A stretch of DNA of 64,000 bases. Origin: Burkholderia sp. 4M9327F10. GTDB taxonomy: Bacteria; Pseudomonadota; Gammaproteobacteria; Burkholderiales; Burkholderiaceae. Position 1 is the first letter of the stretch. Each line of letters begins with the position of its first letter. Where the stretch lies: contig NZ_SCNV01000030.1 in the NCBI RefSeq assembly GCF_005503145.1, positions 37,758-101,757 on the forward strand, written 5' to 3'. Below the pieces are notes generated by a model, which saw only the letters and a program-made list of their open reading frames with translations, did no database searches and was not told where the DNA came from. Position numbers and translations under genes: made by a program. Positions 9,216 to 18,957 of this stretch are shown one piece after another.

Positions 9216-9716
9216 CTATCCTTTTGCCGCCGCTCCTGCGGTGACGGAGCCGGATAGCGGCTTGATCTGCGCAATCACCACCAGAACAACGGTTGCGTTG
9301 GCGGGCAGTTGCGAATGCGAAAACGCCGATCTCGCGTGACCCGCCTTGTCCCCCAATACGGCAGCGAACAGTTCTGACGCCGCGTCGATGATTGCCGGCT
9401 GGTCGTAGAATCCGTCGACGCTACTCACATGACCTTCGACACGCACAATATGGTCGAGACGGTCGAATCCGCCCAAATGCGCATTTATCTGCGCCAGCAC
9501 GTTCAGCGCTGCGATTTCGGCGGCGTCTTTGCCGTCGTCGACGGTTTGCTCGTCCCCAACGCGTCCGGTAAAGATGACTTTTCCATCCACCAGCGGCACT
9601 TGCCCCGAGATGAACAACTGGTTGCCTGCCTCGCTAACAGCGGTGTAAGAGCCGAGCGGTTTGGGCGGAGTGGGCAAGACTAATCCCAGTTCGGCAAGTT
9701 TATCTTCTACGGTCAT
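9216..9716 (-). CDS. RidA family protein (YjgF/YER057c/UK114)
   Basis: A 166-residue RidA-superfamily protein. Members deaminate reactive enamine/imine intermediates or act on related small molecules. The sequence carries QLFISGQVPLVDGKV and VRVEGHVSSVDGFYDQP, followed by the C-terminal strand LPANATVVLVVIAQI. It is longer than archetypal RidA (about 128 residues) and fits the subfamily sometimes called YjgH-like, so its exact substrate is uncertain. The start at 9716 has AGGAGA just upstream; the longer in-frame ATG at 9779 has none. It stands alone. Confidence 0.85.
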   Translation of the reverse strand: MTVEDKLAELGLVLPTPPKPLGSYTAVSEAGNQLFISGQVPLVDGKVIFTGRVGDEQTVDDGKDAAEIAALNVLAQINAHLGGFDRLDHIVRVEGHVSSVDGFYDQPAIIDAASELFAAVLGDKAGHARSAFSHSQLPANATVVLVVIAQIKPLSGSVTAGAAAKG

Positions 9717-9929
9717 TCTGTTCTCCTGGTCAAAGTGGAGGCGGTAACTGCCCACTCTTTTCCAAAGGTGGCAGCGCAACCGCGCGTTGAACCCACTCTA
9801 GCCCTCGCACCCCAGCGGATAAATATCAGCCGCGCAATTCATCCGTGACGTCATGTAAAGGTTGGCTGCGTCTTTCGGCATTGGCTTTGCACTCGCAGAC
9901 GCATGCCTGAAGCGCGACTGCAACGTGGA

Positions 9930-11021
9930 TTAGATGCGCAGCGACGCCGTAGCTTCCCGAGTCTCGTCGAACAGACGTTCGACGAGTGCCGCAGCAGGCA
10001 AGGAGCGCGCGAGCGCTGCGGCCTGGCCTCCCCATTGCGCGCCGTACCCGAACTCACCTTTTGCTTTTGCCGCAGCGTGCAGTGCTTTGCCCGCGTCATA
10101 GGCAATCGGATAGTCAGGCACAGGCGGGCTATCGGGAGCCTCGCCTAGCTCCGTAAAGCGATTCACCATGCTCCGGGCGACTCTGCCTGAGATAGCCGAC
10201 GTGAATGTCGTGTGATGCGCTGGCTCGCCGAGCAGCGCACGGCGATAACCCTCGTCAATGGATGTTTCCGGGCATGCGACAAAAGCCGTACCGAGTTGCG
10301 CGGCCTGGGCGCCGAGCGCAAGAGCCGCCGCAATCCCTGCTCCATCCATGATCCCGCCGGCGGCAATGACCGGCAGTTTGAACTGACGGACAAGCAGGCG
10401 GGTCAATGCCATCGTCCCCAGTCTCTCGTCGAGCGCATGAGGGTCGAACACACCTCGGTGACCGCCCGCCTCTATCCCCTGGGCAATGATGCCGTGCAGG
10501 CCCGCATCTGCAATTGCGCGTGCTTCGGCAACACTCGTTGCATTACCGAGCAAAACGATTCCCGCGTCGCGCAAGGCCGCTATCGCTTCGGGCGAAGGGA
10601 GTCCGAAGTGAAAACTGACAACGGCAGGCCGCTCGCGAAGAAGCATGTCGAGCATGTCCGCGTCCACGACAAAACTCGTATAAATCTCCTTCAGCGCCGC
10701 CGGGGGTGTCACACCGAACTCCGCGAAACGCGGCGCTAACCAGTCAAGCCATTGCCTTTCGCGTTCTGTGTCTGACACGGCTGGTGCGTGACAGAAAAGG
10801 TTGATGTTGAAGGGCTTCCCGGTGAGCGCCCGTGTCTGCGCGATAGCCGAGCGCGCTCCGTCCGCGTTCATGGCTCCCACACCCAGGGAGCCAAGGCCGC
10901 CTGCGTTCGACACGGCCGCAGCGAGTGACGGCGTACTCACGCCAGCCATAGGCGCCTGAATGATGGGCTTTTCGATACCCAGCAATTCAAGCAGTTCGTT
11001 CGTGTAGCGAGCATCTGTCAT
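9930..11021 (-). CDS. Nitronate monooxygenase (NMO / 2-nitropropane dioxygenase family)
   Basis: A 363-residue FMN enzyme of the nitronate monooxygenase family, which oxidises alkyl nitronates such as propionate 3-nitronate. Seen: the N-terminal PIIQAPMAGVS loop, GIEAGGHRG with the class I catalytic His, and the phosphate-binding VIAAGGIMDG. Length is typical. The start has AGGAG seven to eight bases upstream. It lies 17 bp downstream of a LysR gene on the same strand, so the two are probably co-transcribed. Enoyl-ACP reductase FabK is a relative, but the GGHRG segment favours NMO. Confidence 0.88.
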   Translation of the reverse strand: MTDARYTNELLELLGIEKPIIQAPMAGVSTPSLAAAVSNAGGLGSLGVGAMNADGARSAIAQTRALTGKPFNINLFCHAPAVSDTERERQWLDWLAPRFAEFGVTPPAALKEIYTSFVVDADMLDMLLRERPAVVSFHFGLPSPEAIAALRDAGIVLLGNATSVAEARAIADAGLHGIIAQGIEAGGHRGVFDPHALDERLGTMALTRLLVRQFKLPVIAAGGIMDGAGIAAALALGAQAAQLGTAFVACPETSIDEGYRRALLGEPAHHTTFTSAISGRVARSMVNRFTELGEAPDSPPVPDYPIAYDAGKALHAAAKAKGEFGYGAQWGGQAAALARSLPAAALVERLFDETREATASLRI

Positions 11022-11038
11022 TTGACATCTCCTGACGA

Positions 11039-11950
11039 CTACTTTCTCAGCTTTTCAACGAGAAAATCCATGAAGCTTCGGACCCGCGAGGACAGGTGGC
11101 GGCTGTGCGGGTAAAGAAGGATGAACGGCCGCGTGCATCCACCGTATTCACGCAGCACCTCAACCAGCGCGCCGCTTTCAAGATCGCGCTGCACGACAAA
11201 GCGATACGTCTGAAAGAGACCGGCCCCATTGCGCGCGAGTGTCACGCCGGCAAGCACGTCTCCGGACGTGCCGTAGCCACTTTTTGTGGCGATTTCAGTC
11301 ACCTCGTCCTGGTGCCTGAACTGCCATAACAGACCGCGTCCACTGCTCGCCAGTTCGAACTGGATGCATTCGTGATGCGCGAGCTGTTCCGGCGTTTCGG
11401 GTGTACCGGCGCGCTGCAGATAGCCAGGCGTTGCGACTATCACGAGCTCGGCGTCTTCGAGCTTGCGGGCAATCAGCGACGAGTCAGTAGGCGCGCGGCC
11501 ACGGATAGCGAGGTCAAAGCCTTCGTCGGCGAAGTCGATGTTCCTGTTGCTGAGATGAGTTTCCACCTGGACCAATGGATAGCGCTCACGAAACTCGGCT
11601 AGCAGAGGAAGAACACGGTAGTGACCGTAGGGTGTCGGCATGCTGATGCGCAGAACGCCCGATGGCGCAGTTTGCTGCCCCGTTGCCTCCCGCTCCGCCT
11701 CGGCGAGCTGGGTGAGCGCATCGCGGCATTGCTCGAAGTAACGGCGCCCCGAATCCGTCAAGCGAATCTGGCGTGTGGTCCTGACAAACAGGCGCACGCT
11801 GAGCCTCTCCTCCAGGCGCGCCACGGACCGGCTGACTGCCGCAGGGGTCACGCCCGCGGAGTTCGCGGCAGCCGTAAAGCTTCCGGTCTCGGCCGCCAGA
11901 CAGAACAGCTCAATGCTGCCCAACAACAGGTCATCAAACTGACGTTGCAT
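11039..11950 (-). CDS. LysR family transcriptional regulator
   Basis: A 303-residue LysR regulator with the N-terminal helix-turn-helix at about residues 12-70 (SFTAAANSAGVTPAAVSRSVARLE) and a CrgA-like effector domain (FADEGFDLAIRGR). It is immediately upstream of, and on the same strand as, the nitronate monooxygenase gene, which suggests that it controls an operon including itself. LysR genes are more often divergent from their targets, so this arrangement is slightly unusual. Confidence 0.88.
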   Translation of the reverse strand: MQRQFDDLLLGSIELFCLAAETGSFTAAANSAGVTPAAVSRSVARLEERLSVRLFVRTTRQIRLTDSGRRYFEQCRDALTQLAEAEREATGQQTAPSGVLRISMPTPYGHYRVLPLLAEFRERYPLVQVETHLSNRNIDFADEGFDLAIRGRAPTDSSLIARKLEDAELVIVATPGYLQRAGTPETPEQLAHHECIQFELASSGRGLLWQFRHQDEVTEIATKSGYGTSGDVLAGVTLARNGAGLFQTYRFVVQRDLESGALVEVLREYGGCTRPFILLYPHSRHLSSRVRSFMDFLVEKLRK

Positions 11951-12199
11951 GGTTTAGCGCCTGATAGTGGTTCGGAATGGAAGAGTCCGGACCCGGAGAC
12001 TTTAATACGGTTCAATCAAGTGGGTATCTCAGCGCTCATGGTCCTCAAACGAGACTGCGGCGTCAACGAGGGACGGCGCAAGGCTATTTTTACATGGCGG
12101 AACAAATCGCTGGCAAAGCGTGCGGCGTCTGGATTCATCAGGCCAAGCCGCCAATCGCGCACATCCCTCGCGTGGACCCGGTAATCTAGCCGAGCCGCT

Positions 12200-13831
12200 C
12201 TAGCTAATCCGCACCAGTGCGGCGCTCGCAGCCGCGACGCTTACCGTCACGCTTTGACCGGAAACCGCGAGCGTCTGCTGCGCGGCTCCCTGCCACGCGC
12301 CGCTCAGCGCTACAGGCGCGCCGCCTAACGTAATCGCAGACCCACCGTTGTAGATACCGGTATTGGCGAGTTGCGCCGTCGCGCTCGATCCGGATGACGT
12401 CAGCGTCGTGACCGTCGCCTGCGTGGCGTTCTTGCCGACGGAAATCGTCACGTTCGCGGCATTCGCGGTGTCCTTGTTGTTGAGCACCACATACGTTGCA
12501 CCGTTGCTCGCGCCGACCGCAAACGCACTCAATGCGACACCGCTAACGGTGAGCGTGCTGCCAAGGAGCGTGCCGGTCGCGTCGCCGGCAAAGATCTGCG
12601 AAACGAAAGCGAGCGCGTAATAGAGCGGTTGAACGGCGGTGACTGTGCCGTTGGAATCGCCAATTGCCGTATAGCTCGCAATCGTCCCGTTGTTATGGAA
12701 ATTCAGTCCGCTCGCCCCCCATCGCGCATGGGTGAAGATAAAGTCGATCGCCCATAGTGCGGCGGCAAACGCATTGCTCACGCCCGCCGGATTCCTGCTT
12801 GCGAAGTACGAGTTGCACTCGCTGATGCGGTAAGGCACCGAGTCCTTCTGCGAGGCCGCCTGCAGGTTCTGCAATGCGGTCACGAGATTCGTGTCCGGAT
12901 AGGTCAGCATGCCGGCAATCGACGGCGTGGCCGAACTGTAGTTGCTGATGTAGTAGTGCTCAGTCATCAGCGCGATACCGCCAGCCTCGCTGACGGCGAA
13001 ATTCTCTGCCCACGACGTGGTGTCGTCCGACGCCGCGGGTCCGCTCAGGACGGCGCCGCTGACCGCCCCTCGGATCGCACTCGCGAACTGATTCCAGCCG
13101 GAGATCGTTCCTTGCGAGACCGTGCCGCCATTCAGGAAAATGCTGTAGGTCATGCCGGCGAGGCCGGGCGTATTGCTGTTGCCGTAGAGATTAGGCTCGT
13201 TGCCGATCTCGAAGGCGAGCAGCTGGCTGCCGAGCTGTTGCGAGACGTACATGGCCTCAGACGCCGCCAGCGCAGGAGAAGCAGACGAGCCTTCCGCGCC
13301 CGCGAAGTTGATAGCGTAGATCACGCTCCACTTCGGGCATTGCTTGATGAAGTTCGCAAAATTCGCGACGTCGTTTTGCGCCACCTGGCCGCTCGTTTGC
13401 CCTGCACCGGCCGGCGTCCACGTGATCCGGTCCACGCTGTTCGCGCCGATTCTCAGCACACCGCCGCCGAGCGCATTGAGCAGCCCGATCAGGCTCGCGT
13501 TGTTCGGGCCGAAATATACGCCGGGCGACGTATTGATGTGGCTCTTCTCGAAGCTCAGGCTGGCAAACCGCGGGTCAAGCGTCGCGCTGCCGGCAACCTG
13601 CTGTTGCTGAACGTTCAGCGTCGCCGCCACGCCAGCCGCATTTGCAGCAGGCGTCGTGGGACCGCTCGCGCTCGACGAGTCGCCTGCCGCGCCTGAGCCT
13701 CCTCCGCCACCACATCCTGCGATGAATGCCGCGCCCGCGATCGCCGTCAGGCGCAAAAACTGCCTCCGGCCGATAGGCGACGCAACCGCGTGCCGCTGCG
13801 CCGCGTGCCGATATTTCGAATGATTTTCCAA
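12200..13831 (-). CDS. GH79-like glycoside hydrolase, Tat-exported lipoprotein
   Basis: A 543-residue protein with a twin-arginine signal (GRRQFLRLTA) that also contains a lipobox ending in Cys40 (FIAGC followed by a Gly run), so it is probably folded before export and then lipid-anchored. The catalytic domain resembles family GH79 (beta-glucuronidase / heparanase-like, clan A): the acid/base is Glu211 in GNEPN and the likely nucleophile Glu338 in RISECNS. A C-terminal beta-domain follows (about 450-543). It is downstream of an alginate lyase family gene on the same strand, fitting attack on uronic-acid-containing polysaccharide. Substrate is inferred only. Confidence 0.75.
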   Translation of the reverse strand: MENHSKYRHAAQRHAVASPIGRRQFLRLTAIAGAAFIAGCGGGGGSGAAGDSSSASGPTTPAANAAGVAATLNVQQQQVAGSATLDPRFASLSFEKSHINTSPGVYFGPNNASLIGLLNALGGGVLRIGANSVDRITWTPAGAGQTSGQVAQNDVANFANFIKQCPKWSVIYAINFAGAEGSSASPALAASEAMYVSQQLGSQLLAFEIGNEPNLYGNSNTPGLAGMTYSIFLNGGTVSQGTISGWNQFASAIRGAVSGAVLSGPAASDDTTSWAENFAVSEAGGIALMTEHYYISNYSSATPSIAGMLTYPDTNLVTALQNLQAASQKDSVPYRISECNSYFASRNPAGVSNAFAAALWAIDFIFTHARWGASGLNFHNNGTIASYTAIGDSNGTVTAVQPLYYALAFVSQIFAGDATGTLLGSTLTVSGVALSAFAVGASNGATYVVLNNKDTANAANVTISVGKNATQATVTTLTSSGSSATAQLANTGIYNGGSAITLGGAPVALSGAWQGAAQQTLAVSGQSVTVSVAAASAALVRIS

Positions 13832-13989
13832 AGCAAGCCCCTGAGCCAGTCCGATATATTCACTGCAATTGCTGACGTTCCTTGCTATGCGCCTACGACC
13901 GCCACGCCTTAAACGGGCTAAGGCAGCGTTTTCCGTCGCTGTCAGGTTTGCGGTTCTATATCTCGCTTATGCTCGGAGGCTGAACGGGT

Positions 13990-15249
13990 TCACGAGGCAG
14001 GTTGACCCGGCTGTGTACCCGCCCCTCGGACTTGCCAGAACAACCAGTCCTGCGCGGCCGGTAAATGCCCGCGCAATGTGCGCTCCACGGCGGCAGCGTG
14101 CGGCAGGGGACCGTACACATGTTCAGCCTGGAGCATCAACGGCAGGTAATCCTCATAGGCGACACCCTGAATGTCCTTGTAAGGCCAACTGGACGGGTTG
14201 GTCACATACGGCGTCAGATATTCCAGTGCGCTACGCAATGCCGGCCGCGCGGCATCCGGATAGAACCAGACGTCCACTCCGGCCTGCTCGCCATAGCGCG
14301 CGAGGCGAAACAATGCCTGCAGATTGAACGTGCTGTAATGGTATGCACGGGTACGTACGAGCTCCAGCGGTTGACGGCCGTCCGAAGCGATCTGCGCGCC
14401 CAGCCGCTTGTCGAGCGCCTGGGCGATGACTTTATGCGCCAGCGCCTTGTCACCGGTGAAGAGTGCGTAGTTCGCAACCTGCTCGTCGAAATACGATCCA
14501 TGATTGTTAGGCGCGGCCGCTTCGTCATGACCGCCCTTGCTTGTCATCAGCCATTGCGTATAGTCGGCGAACCATTGCCGCAAACCCGCGAGGTCCGCCG
14601 CGCTCAGTTCGCCAGACGGCGTGATCAGGCCGATCGCATCGACCACCTGCCAGAAGTGGCGTGTGTCGATGATTCCGGTGCCACGGCCATCGGCCACCCC
14701 CATCACGGCCTGCGCATACTTCATGTTCGGATTCATGCGCGTCGCTGGATCGAGAAACCACGTGCGCAATAGCAGGGCGGCATGTTGTGCATACCGCGCG
14801 TCGCCGGAAAAGTAATAGCCGATGCCCAGGGTGCCCACAGCGTCCGAGAAATTGTCTATTCGCTTCGAGTCGGTATCGTTGTCTTTGGTCGACGGGTTGA
14901 TCCGGCCATCGCGACGCACGTATGGCAGGCCGTCTGCTTTGCCCGGATCGGGCCACCAGTAAGGCGCCATGCTGAGATAGTCGTGCTTGTCCCCACTCGG
15001 CGGCTTTACGCCCTTTTCGGTAACGGTGAACGGAGCGGTGGAAAGCGCTTTGTCAGCGCTATGTAGAAGACCGCGATATGCAGGAAGAAGCTGCGGATCG
15101 CCCGCCTGAACCCGGCGCTTCGCATCCTCCAGCTGTTGCGCATCGAGCGTATAAACCAGTGGCCCGGCTGCCGTGCCCGCATAAGCCTCGTCAGCCATAA
15201 CCAGCGTATGAGTCGTGCACAGGAAAAACAGAAAAGTAAAGCGGATCAT
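13990..15249 (-). CDS. Alginate lyase family protein (PL5-type, PF05426)
   Basis: A 419-residue protein with a cleavable signal peptide (hydrophobic FTFLFFLCTTHTLVM, then ADEAYAG) and the alpha-barrel of the PF05426 alginate lyase domain. The NNHGSYFDEQ segment at about 248 matches the conserved NNHG catalytic region, and the Trp-rich DYLSMAPYWWPDP near the N-terminus is typical of this family. It would cleave mannuronate-containing polymers by beta-elimination in the periplasm, giving unsaturated uronates. The start at 15249 has GAGGT upstream and sets the signal peptide; the frame is open to 15309. It is upstream of the GH79-like gene. Confidence 0.8.
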   Translation of the reverse strand: MIRFTFLFFLCTTHTLVMADEAYAGTAAGPLVYTLDAQQLEDAKRRVQAGDPQLLPAYRGLLHSADKALSTAPFTVTEKGVKPPSGDKHDYLSMAPYWWPDPGKADGLPYVRRDGRINPSTKDNDTDSKRIDNFSDAVGTLGIGYYFSGDARYAQHAALLLRTWFLDPATRMNPNMKYAQAVMGVADGRGTGIIDTRHFWQVVDAIGLITPSGELSAADLAGLRQWFADYTQWLMTSKGGHDEAAAPNNHGSYFDEQVANYALFTGDKALAHKVIAQALDKRLGAQIASDGRQPLELVRTRAYHYSTFNLQALFRLARYGEQAGVDVWFYPDAARPALRSALEYLTPYVTNPSSWPYKDIQGVAYEDYLPLMLQAEHVYGPLPHAAAVERTLRGHLPAAQDWLFWQVRGAGTQPGQPAS

Positions 15250-15435
15250 CACAGGCGTACCTCGAAAATTGAACGTTGTGGGAACATTAGCTACCGCTCG
15301 AACGGACATACCACCTCTTTACCGCCAACTAATCGGCCTTTTTCGCGCGAGCCGGGCACTGCGGCTGATCCACAGCGAGCGATGCTTTCTACCCCCTGAA
15401 GTCAACACGCAATCTACTGAACGTCAAAGGCCGCC

Positions 15436-16311
15436 ATGGAACTCCGGCATCTCCGCTATTTCATCGCCGTCGCTGAACTGCGCAGTGTACGCGCCGCGTC
15501 CGAACAACTACATGTAACGCAGCCGGCAATCTCGCGGCAAATCCAGGACCTCGAAGACGCGATTGGCGCGGCGCTGTTCGAACGCACGCCGCGTGGTCTC
15601 AGGCTTACGGACGCCGGCGTGGCCTACCTGTCCGAAGCGCGCGACATCCTCGCGAGAGTCGATGCCGCCAATCGTCTCGCACGCCGGATCGCGTCCGGCG
15701 TACAAGGCGCCTTGCGTATCGGTTTCGTCGAGAACGCGGCCTGGAGCGGTGTCGTCTCGCGCGCATTGAGCGCGTTCGAGCAGGCCGCGCCACGCGTCTC
15801 GCTCGAACTGCAACCGATGAACACGCCGGAGCAGCTCGAAGCGATCGCCGCGGGGCGGCTCGACGGCGGCTTCTGCTATCGCGTCGGTATCTCGCCCGAA
15901 GGCCTTGCGAGCGTGCCCGTGCTCGAGCAGAACGTCGTGCTGGCCGTGCCCGAAGCGTGGGCCCTCGGCAAGGAGGGACCGGTCGCCGCCCGGGAACTGG
16001 CGGACACGCCGTTCATCGCGTTTCCCCGCCGCATCTATCCCGCGTACTACGATCGCCTGCTGTCGGCCTGCGCCGAACGCGGTCTCACGCTCGACATCCG
16101 CCAGGAGGCCTCCACCGAAACGGCCATCCTCTCGCTCGTGTCCGCCGGCATGGGCGCCGCCATCGTGAATGCCGCCAACCGCGACCGACCGCCGGCGCGC
16201 GTGCGTTTCGTCGCGCTGCAGGACGTGTCGGTGCCGTTGCCGCTCGAGTTCTGCTACGCGGCCAACGGCACGAACGCGGCGCTGGAACGGTTCGTCGAGC
16301 AACTGAAATAG
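15436..16311 (+). CDS. LysR family transcriptional regulator (BenM/CatM-like)
   Basis: A 291-residue LysR regulator starting MELRHLRYFIAVAEL, a start typical of the CatM/BenM/CbnR group that controls aromatic and small-acid catabolism. The helix-turn-helix is at residues about 1-60 (VRAASEQLHVTQPAISRQIQDLE). It lies upstream of, and on the same strand as, a zinc deacylase, an MFS permease and a metallo-beta-lactamase gene, so these three are the likely targets. The 162 bp after it hold a hairpin. Confidence 0.88.
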   Translation: MELRHLRYFIAVAELRSVRAASEQLHVTQPAISRQIQDLEDAIGAALFERTPRGLRLTDAGVAYLSEARDILARVDAANRLARRIASGVQGALRIGFVENAAWSGVVSRALSAFEQAAPRVSLELQPMNTPEQLEAIAAGRLDGGFCYRVGISPEGLASVPVLEQNVVLAVPEAWALGKEGPVAARELADTPFIAFPRRIYPAYYDRLLSACAERGLTLDIRQEASTETAILSLVSAGMGAAIVNAANRDRPPARVRFVALQDVSVPLPLEFCYAANGTNAALERFVEQLK

Positions 16312-16360
16312 CGGCAGTTGCCCGCCTTGCGGGCTTGTCGCTGACGTCAGGCAGCGGTGC

Positions 16361-16387
16361 CAGGCGATGCCTTCAAGGCATCGCCTG
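16361..16387. promoter_or_regulatory. Perfect hairpin between LysR and the deacylase gene
   Basis: An 11-bp perfect inverted repeat (arms 16361-16371 and 16377-16387, 5-nt loop TTCAA; arm sequence CAGGCGATGCC). No T-run follows on either strand, so it may be a weak terminator or a regulator-binding palindrome rather than a classical terminator. Confidence 0.4.
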
Positions 16388-16473
16388 CGGCAGAAAACGG
16401 CATTGGCCGGTCCGATTTCTGTCGACGATAGTAAAGCCACCGGGACGCCGTCCCGCTCTTTACTGATCGCACC

Positions 16474-17490
16474 ATGTCCTCTCTTCCATCGCTTATCGCC
16501 ACTGACGTGGATTTCGAGCGCACCGGTTTCCAGACCGGTGCGCTGCGGCTACCGTGGTCCCACGACCGCTCCGCCTACGGTCACATCCCGATCCCGCTCG
16601 CCGTGCTCAATGCGGGTGCCGGCACCGGTCCAACGGTTCTTCTGACCGGCGGCAACCACGGTGACGAATACGAGGGCCCCGTCGCGCTGATGAAGCTGAT
16701 GCAGCGCCTGCCCTCGATGAAAATCCATGGACGCCTGATTGTGATTCCCGGGCTGAATTTCCCGGCGTTCATCAACGGCTCGCGCACGTCCCCGATCGAC
16801 CGGGGCAATCTGAACCGCCTGTTCCCGGGTGTGCGCAACGGTCAGCCAACGGAAATGATCGCGCACTACGTCGAAACGGAGCTGCTGCCGCGTGCCGACA
16901 TCGTGATCGATCTTCACGCAGGCGGTGCTTCGTTCGACCACCTGCCGACGCTGCTCGCCTCACCGCCGGCGCAAGGCGAGCGGCGCGCGCTCTACCTCGA
17001 TCTGGTGCGCGAGTTCGGCTCACCGAACACGATGATCATGGATCTGCTCGGCGAGGACCGTACCATCGCGGCGGCAGCCGAGCGGCACGGCAAGCTTTTC
17101 CTGTGCGGCGAATTCGGCGGTCACGCAGGCTGCGACGCGGCCAACCTCGCGATCGTCGAAAGCGGTTTGCAGCGCGTGCTGCACCGGCTCGGCGTGACAC
17201 CCGAGCCGTATCCGTCGCCTGCGGGCGAGACGCGCATGCTGCGCGTGGCGGGCGCGCGCCACTACGTCTATGCGCCGCTTGCGGGCGTATTCGAACCCAC
17301 GTTCGCGCTCGGCGACCAGGTTCTGGAAGATCAACTGGCAGGGCGTCTCTTCGATCCGCACCAGCCGTGGAAAGCGCCGCTTGAGATTCGCTTTCGCGGC
17401 GATGGCACGGTGATGTGCATGCGCACATTTGCCCGCGTCGAACCCGGCGACTGCATTGCACTGCTGGCCGCGCACAGCGACGCGATCTGA
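16474..17490 (+). CDS. Succinylglutamate desuccinylase / aspartoacylase family deacylase
   Basis: A 338-residue zinc carboxypeptidase-fold deacylase. Zinc ligands are visible as His62 and Glu65 in GGNHGDEYEG and His148 in DLHAGG. Family members remove acyl groups from N-acyl amino acids or diamines (for example AstE, DoeB and aspartoacylase). The relatively long C-terminal beta-domain resembles the ectoine-degradation DoeB group, but no other doe genes are nearby, so the substrate is open. It is followed by an MFS permease (62 bp) and a metallo-beta-lactamase, suggesting import and hydrolysis of an acylated compound. Confidence 0.82.
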   Translation: MSSLPSLIATDVDFERTGFQTGALRLPWSHDRSAYGHIPIPLAVLNAGAGTGPTVLLTGGNHGDEYEGPVALMKLMQRLPSMKIHGRLIVIPGLNFPAFINGSRTSPIDRGNLNRLFPGVRNGQPTEMIAHYVETELLPRADIVIDLHAGGASFDHLPTLLASPPAQGERRALYLDLVREFGSPNTMIMDLLGEDRTIAAAAERHGKLFLCGEFGGHAGCDAANLAIVESGLQRVLHRLGVTPEPYPSPAGETRMLRVAGARHYVYAPLAGVFEPTFALGDQVLEDQLAGRLFDPHQPWKAPLEIRFRGDGTVMCMRTFARVEPGDCIALLAAHSDAI

Positions 17491-17552
17491 ACTCACAACG
17501 ACAGCAACGATCGCCGCCACATGCGCGGCGACTCTTGATCCGGAGACACTGT

Positions 17553-18920
17553 ATGAGCGCCCATCCCCCGTTGACACAGCCGGCCGAGCCGCCGCATGCG
17601 GGGCTTGCCGCAAGCGGCGTTCGGCATCCCGGCTACGTCGTGCTGCTGTTCTTCGTCTGCTTCGCGTTCTCGTATCTGGACCGCCAGATCGTCAGCATTC
17701 TCGTGCAGCCGATCAAGCAGTCGCTCGCGCTAACGGATACGCAGATCGGCCTGCTGCAAGGCTTTTCATTCACGCTGTGCTACGCGACGGCGGGGGTTTT
17801 CGTCGCACGCCTTGTCGACCGAACCAATCGCGTGAAGCTGATCGCCGTATGCATCGCGATCTGGGCGATATCGACGACGCTGTGCGGATTCGCGACCAAC
17901 TTCTCCGAACTGCTGGTCGCCCGCGCAGGGACCGCGATCGCCGAGGCGGCTTTGAGTCCCGCCGCGCTATCGATCTTCGGCGATATCTTCGCGCCGCGCC
18001 GTGTTGCGCGTGCCAGCAGCGTATTCATGCTCGGGCCGTACGTCGGCGGTGGTGTCGCGCTGTTCGGCGGCGGCATGCTGCTGTCCGCGGCGCACGGCGC
18101 CGGCGGCACGTGGCTCGCGATGCACGGCGTGGCGCCGTGGCAGCCGGTGTTCGTGGTGGTTGGATTGCCCGGGCTCGTGCTCGCCGCGCTGGTCGCTTTC
18201 ACGGTTCGCGAGCCGGTCCGTCTGGAAACACCCGCTCATGCGACGCAGGCGAAAGACGAGATGCCGTCGCTGCGCGAAGTGATGGCCGAACTGTTCGTGC
18301 ACAATCGCTTCTGTCTGCCCTACTTCGCCGCGTACGTCGCCTTGATCACGCTGTTCTACTCGCATGCTGCCTGGTTTCCGACATTGCTGATGCGCCATTT
18401 CCATCTCGCACCGAAGACGGTCGGCCAGACGGCCGCGCCCGCCTACATGATCGGCGGCATGCTTGGCGTAACCTGTGCAGGCGTGCTCGCGGCTCGCGTC
18501 ACCGACGACACGACCTTGCGCAAGGTGCTCGGATTCTCCGCCTGCGCGGTTGCGGCGCTGGTTCCAGCCGCGATTGCGATGCCGCTCGTTAGCAGCAGCA
18601 CCGCTGCAATCGTGCTCTACGGGATGTGTGCGTTCGGCGCGAGCATCGCGATGGGGCTTGCGCCGGTGCCGTTGCAGATCGCCGTGCCGAACCGGATGCG
18701 CGGCCGTTCGCTCGCGCTGCTCGTGTTCATGACCAACACGATCAGCGGTGGCGTGGGTCCGCTCGCGGTCGGCTACCTGAACGAACGGCTCGCGCCCGCC
18801 GGTACGAGCCTGGGCGTCGCCCTTGCGCTGGTGGGCGGTGTATCCGCGCTGGCCAGTGCCGTGCTCTACGCCGTGGCAACCCGGCGCGTGCAGGATGCGC
18901 GCCGGCTCGCCACGGCCTGA
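17553..18920 (+). CDS. MFS transporter (spinster-like)
   Basis: A 455-residue major facilitator permease with about 12 membrane helices. The first helix contains FSYLDRQIVSILVQPIK, and the loop between helices 2 and 3 (VARLVDRTNRVKL) is the MFS signature. The spinster-like group often imports aromatic or amide compounds in catabolic clusters. The start at 17553 is chosen for GGAGA about 8-12 bases upstream and because the permease N-terminus begins there; the frame is open further upstream inside the preceding gene. It is the second gene of the deacylase-permease-hydrolase set. Confidence 0.85.
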   Translation: MSAHPPLTQPAEPPHAGLAASGVRHPGYVVLLFFVCFAFSYLDRQIVSILVQPIKQSLALTDTQIGLLQGFSFTLCYATAGVFVARLVDRTNRVKLIAVCIAIWAISTTLCGFATNFSELLVARAGTAIAEAALSPAALSIFGDIFAPRRVARASSVFMLGPYVGGGVALFGGGMLLSAAHGAGGTWLAMHGVAPWQPVFVVVGLPGLVLAALVAFTVREPVRLETPAHATQAKDEMPSLREVMAELFVHNRFCLPYFAAYVALITLFYSHAAWFPTLLMRHFHLAPKTVGQTAAPAYMIGGMLGVTCAGVLAARVTDDTTLRKVLGFSACAVAALVPAAIAMPLVSSSTAAIVLYGMCAFGASIAMGLAPVPLQIAVPNRMRGRSLALLVFMTNTISGGVGPLAVGYLNERLAPAGTSLGVALALVGGVSALASAVLYAVATRRVQDARRLATA

Positions 18921-18957
18921 GCGGCGCAAATCATTTTCGACCAGGAATAGCCTCACC

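Noticed and set aside
16361..16387. A rho-independent terminator after the LysR gene.
   Set aside because: The hairpin is perfect but no T-run follows on either strand, so it is listed as regulatory with low confidence instead.
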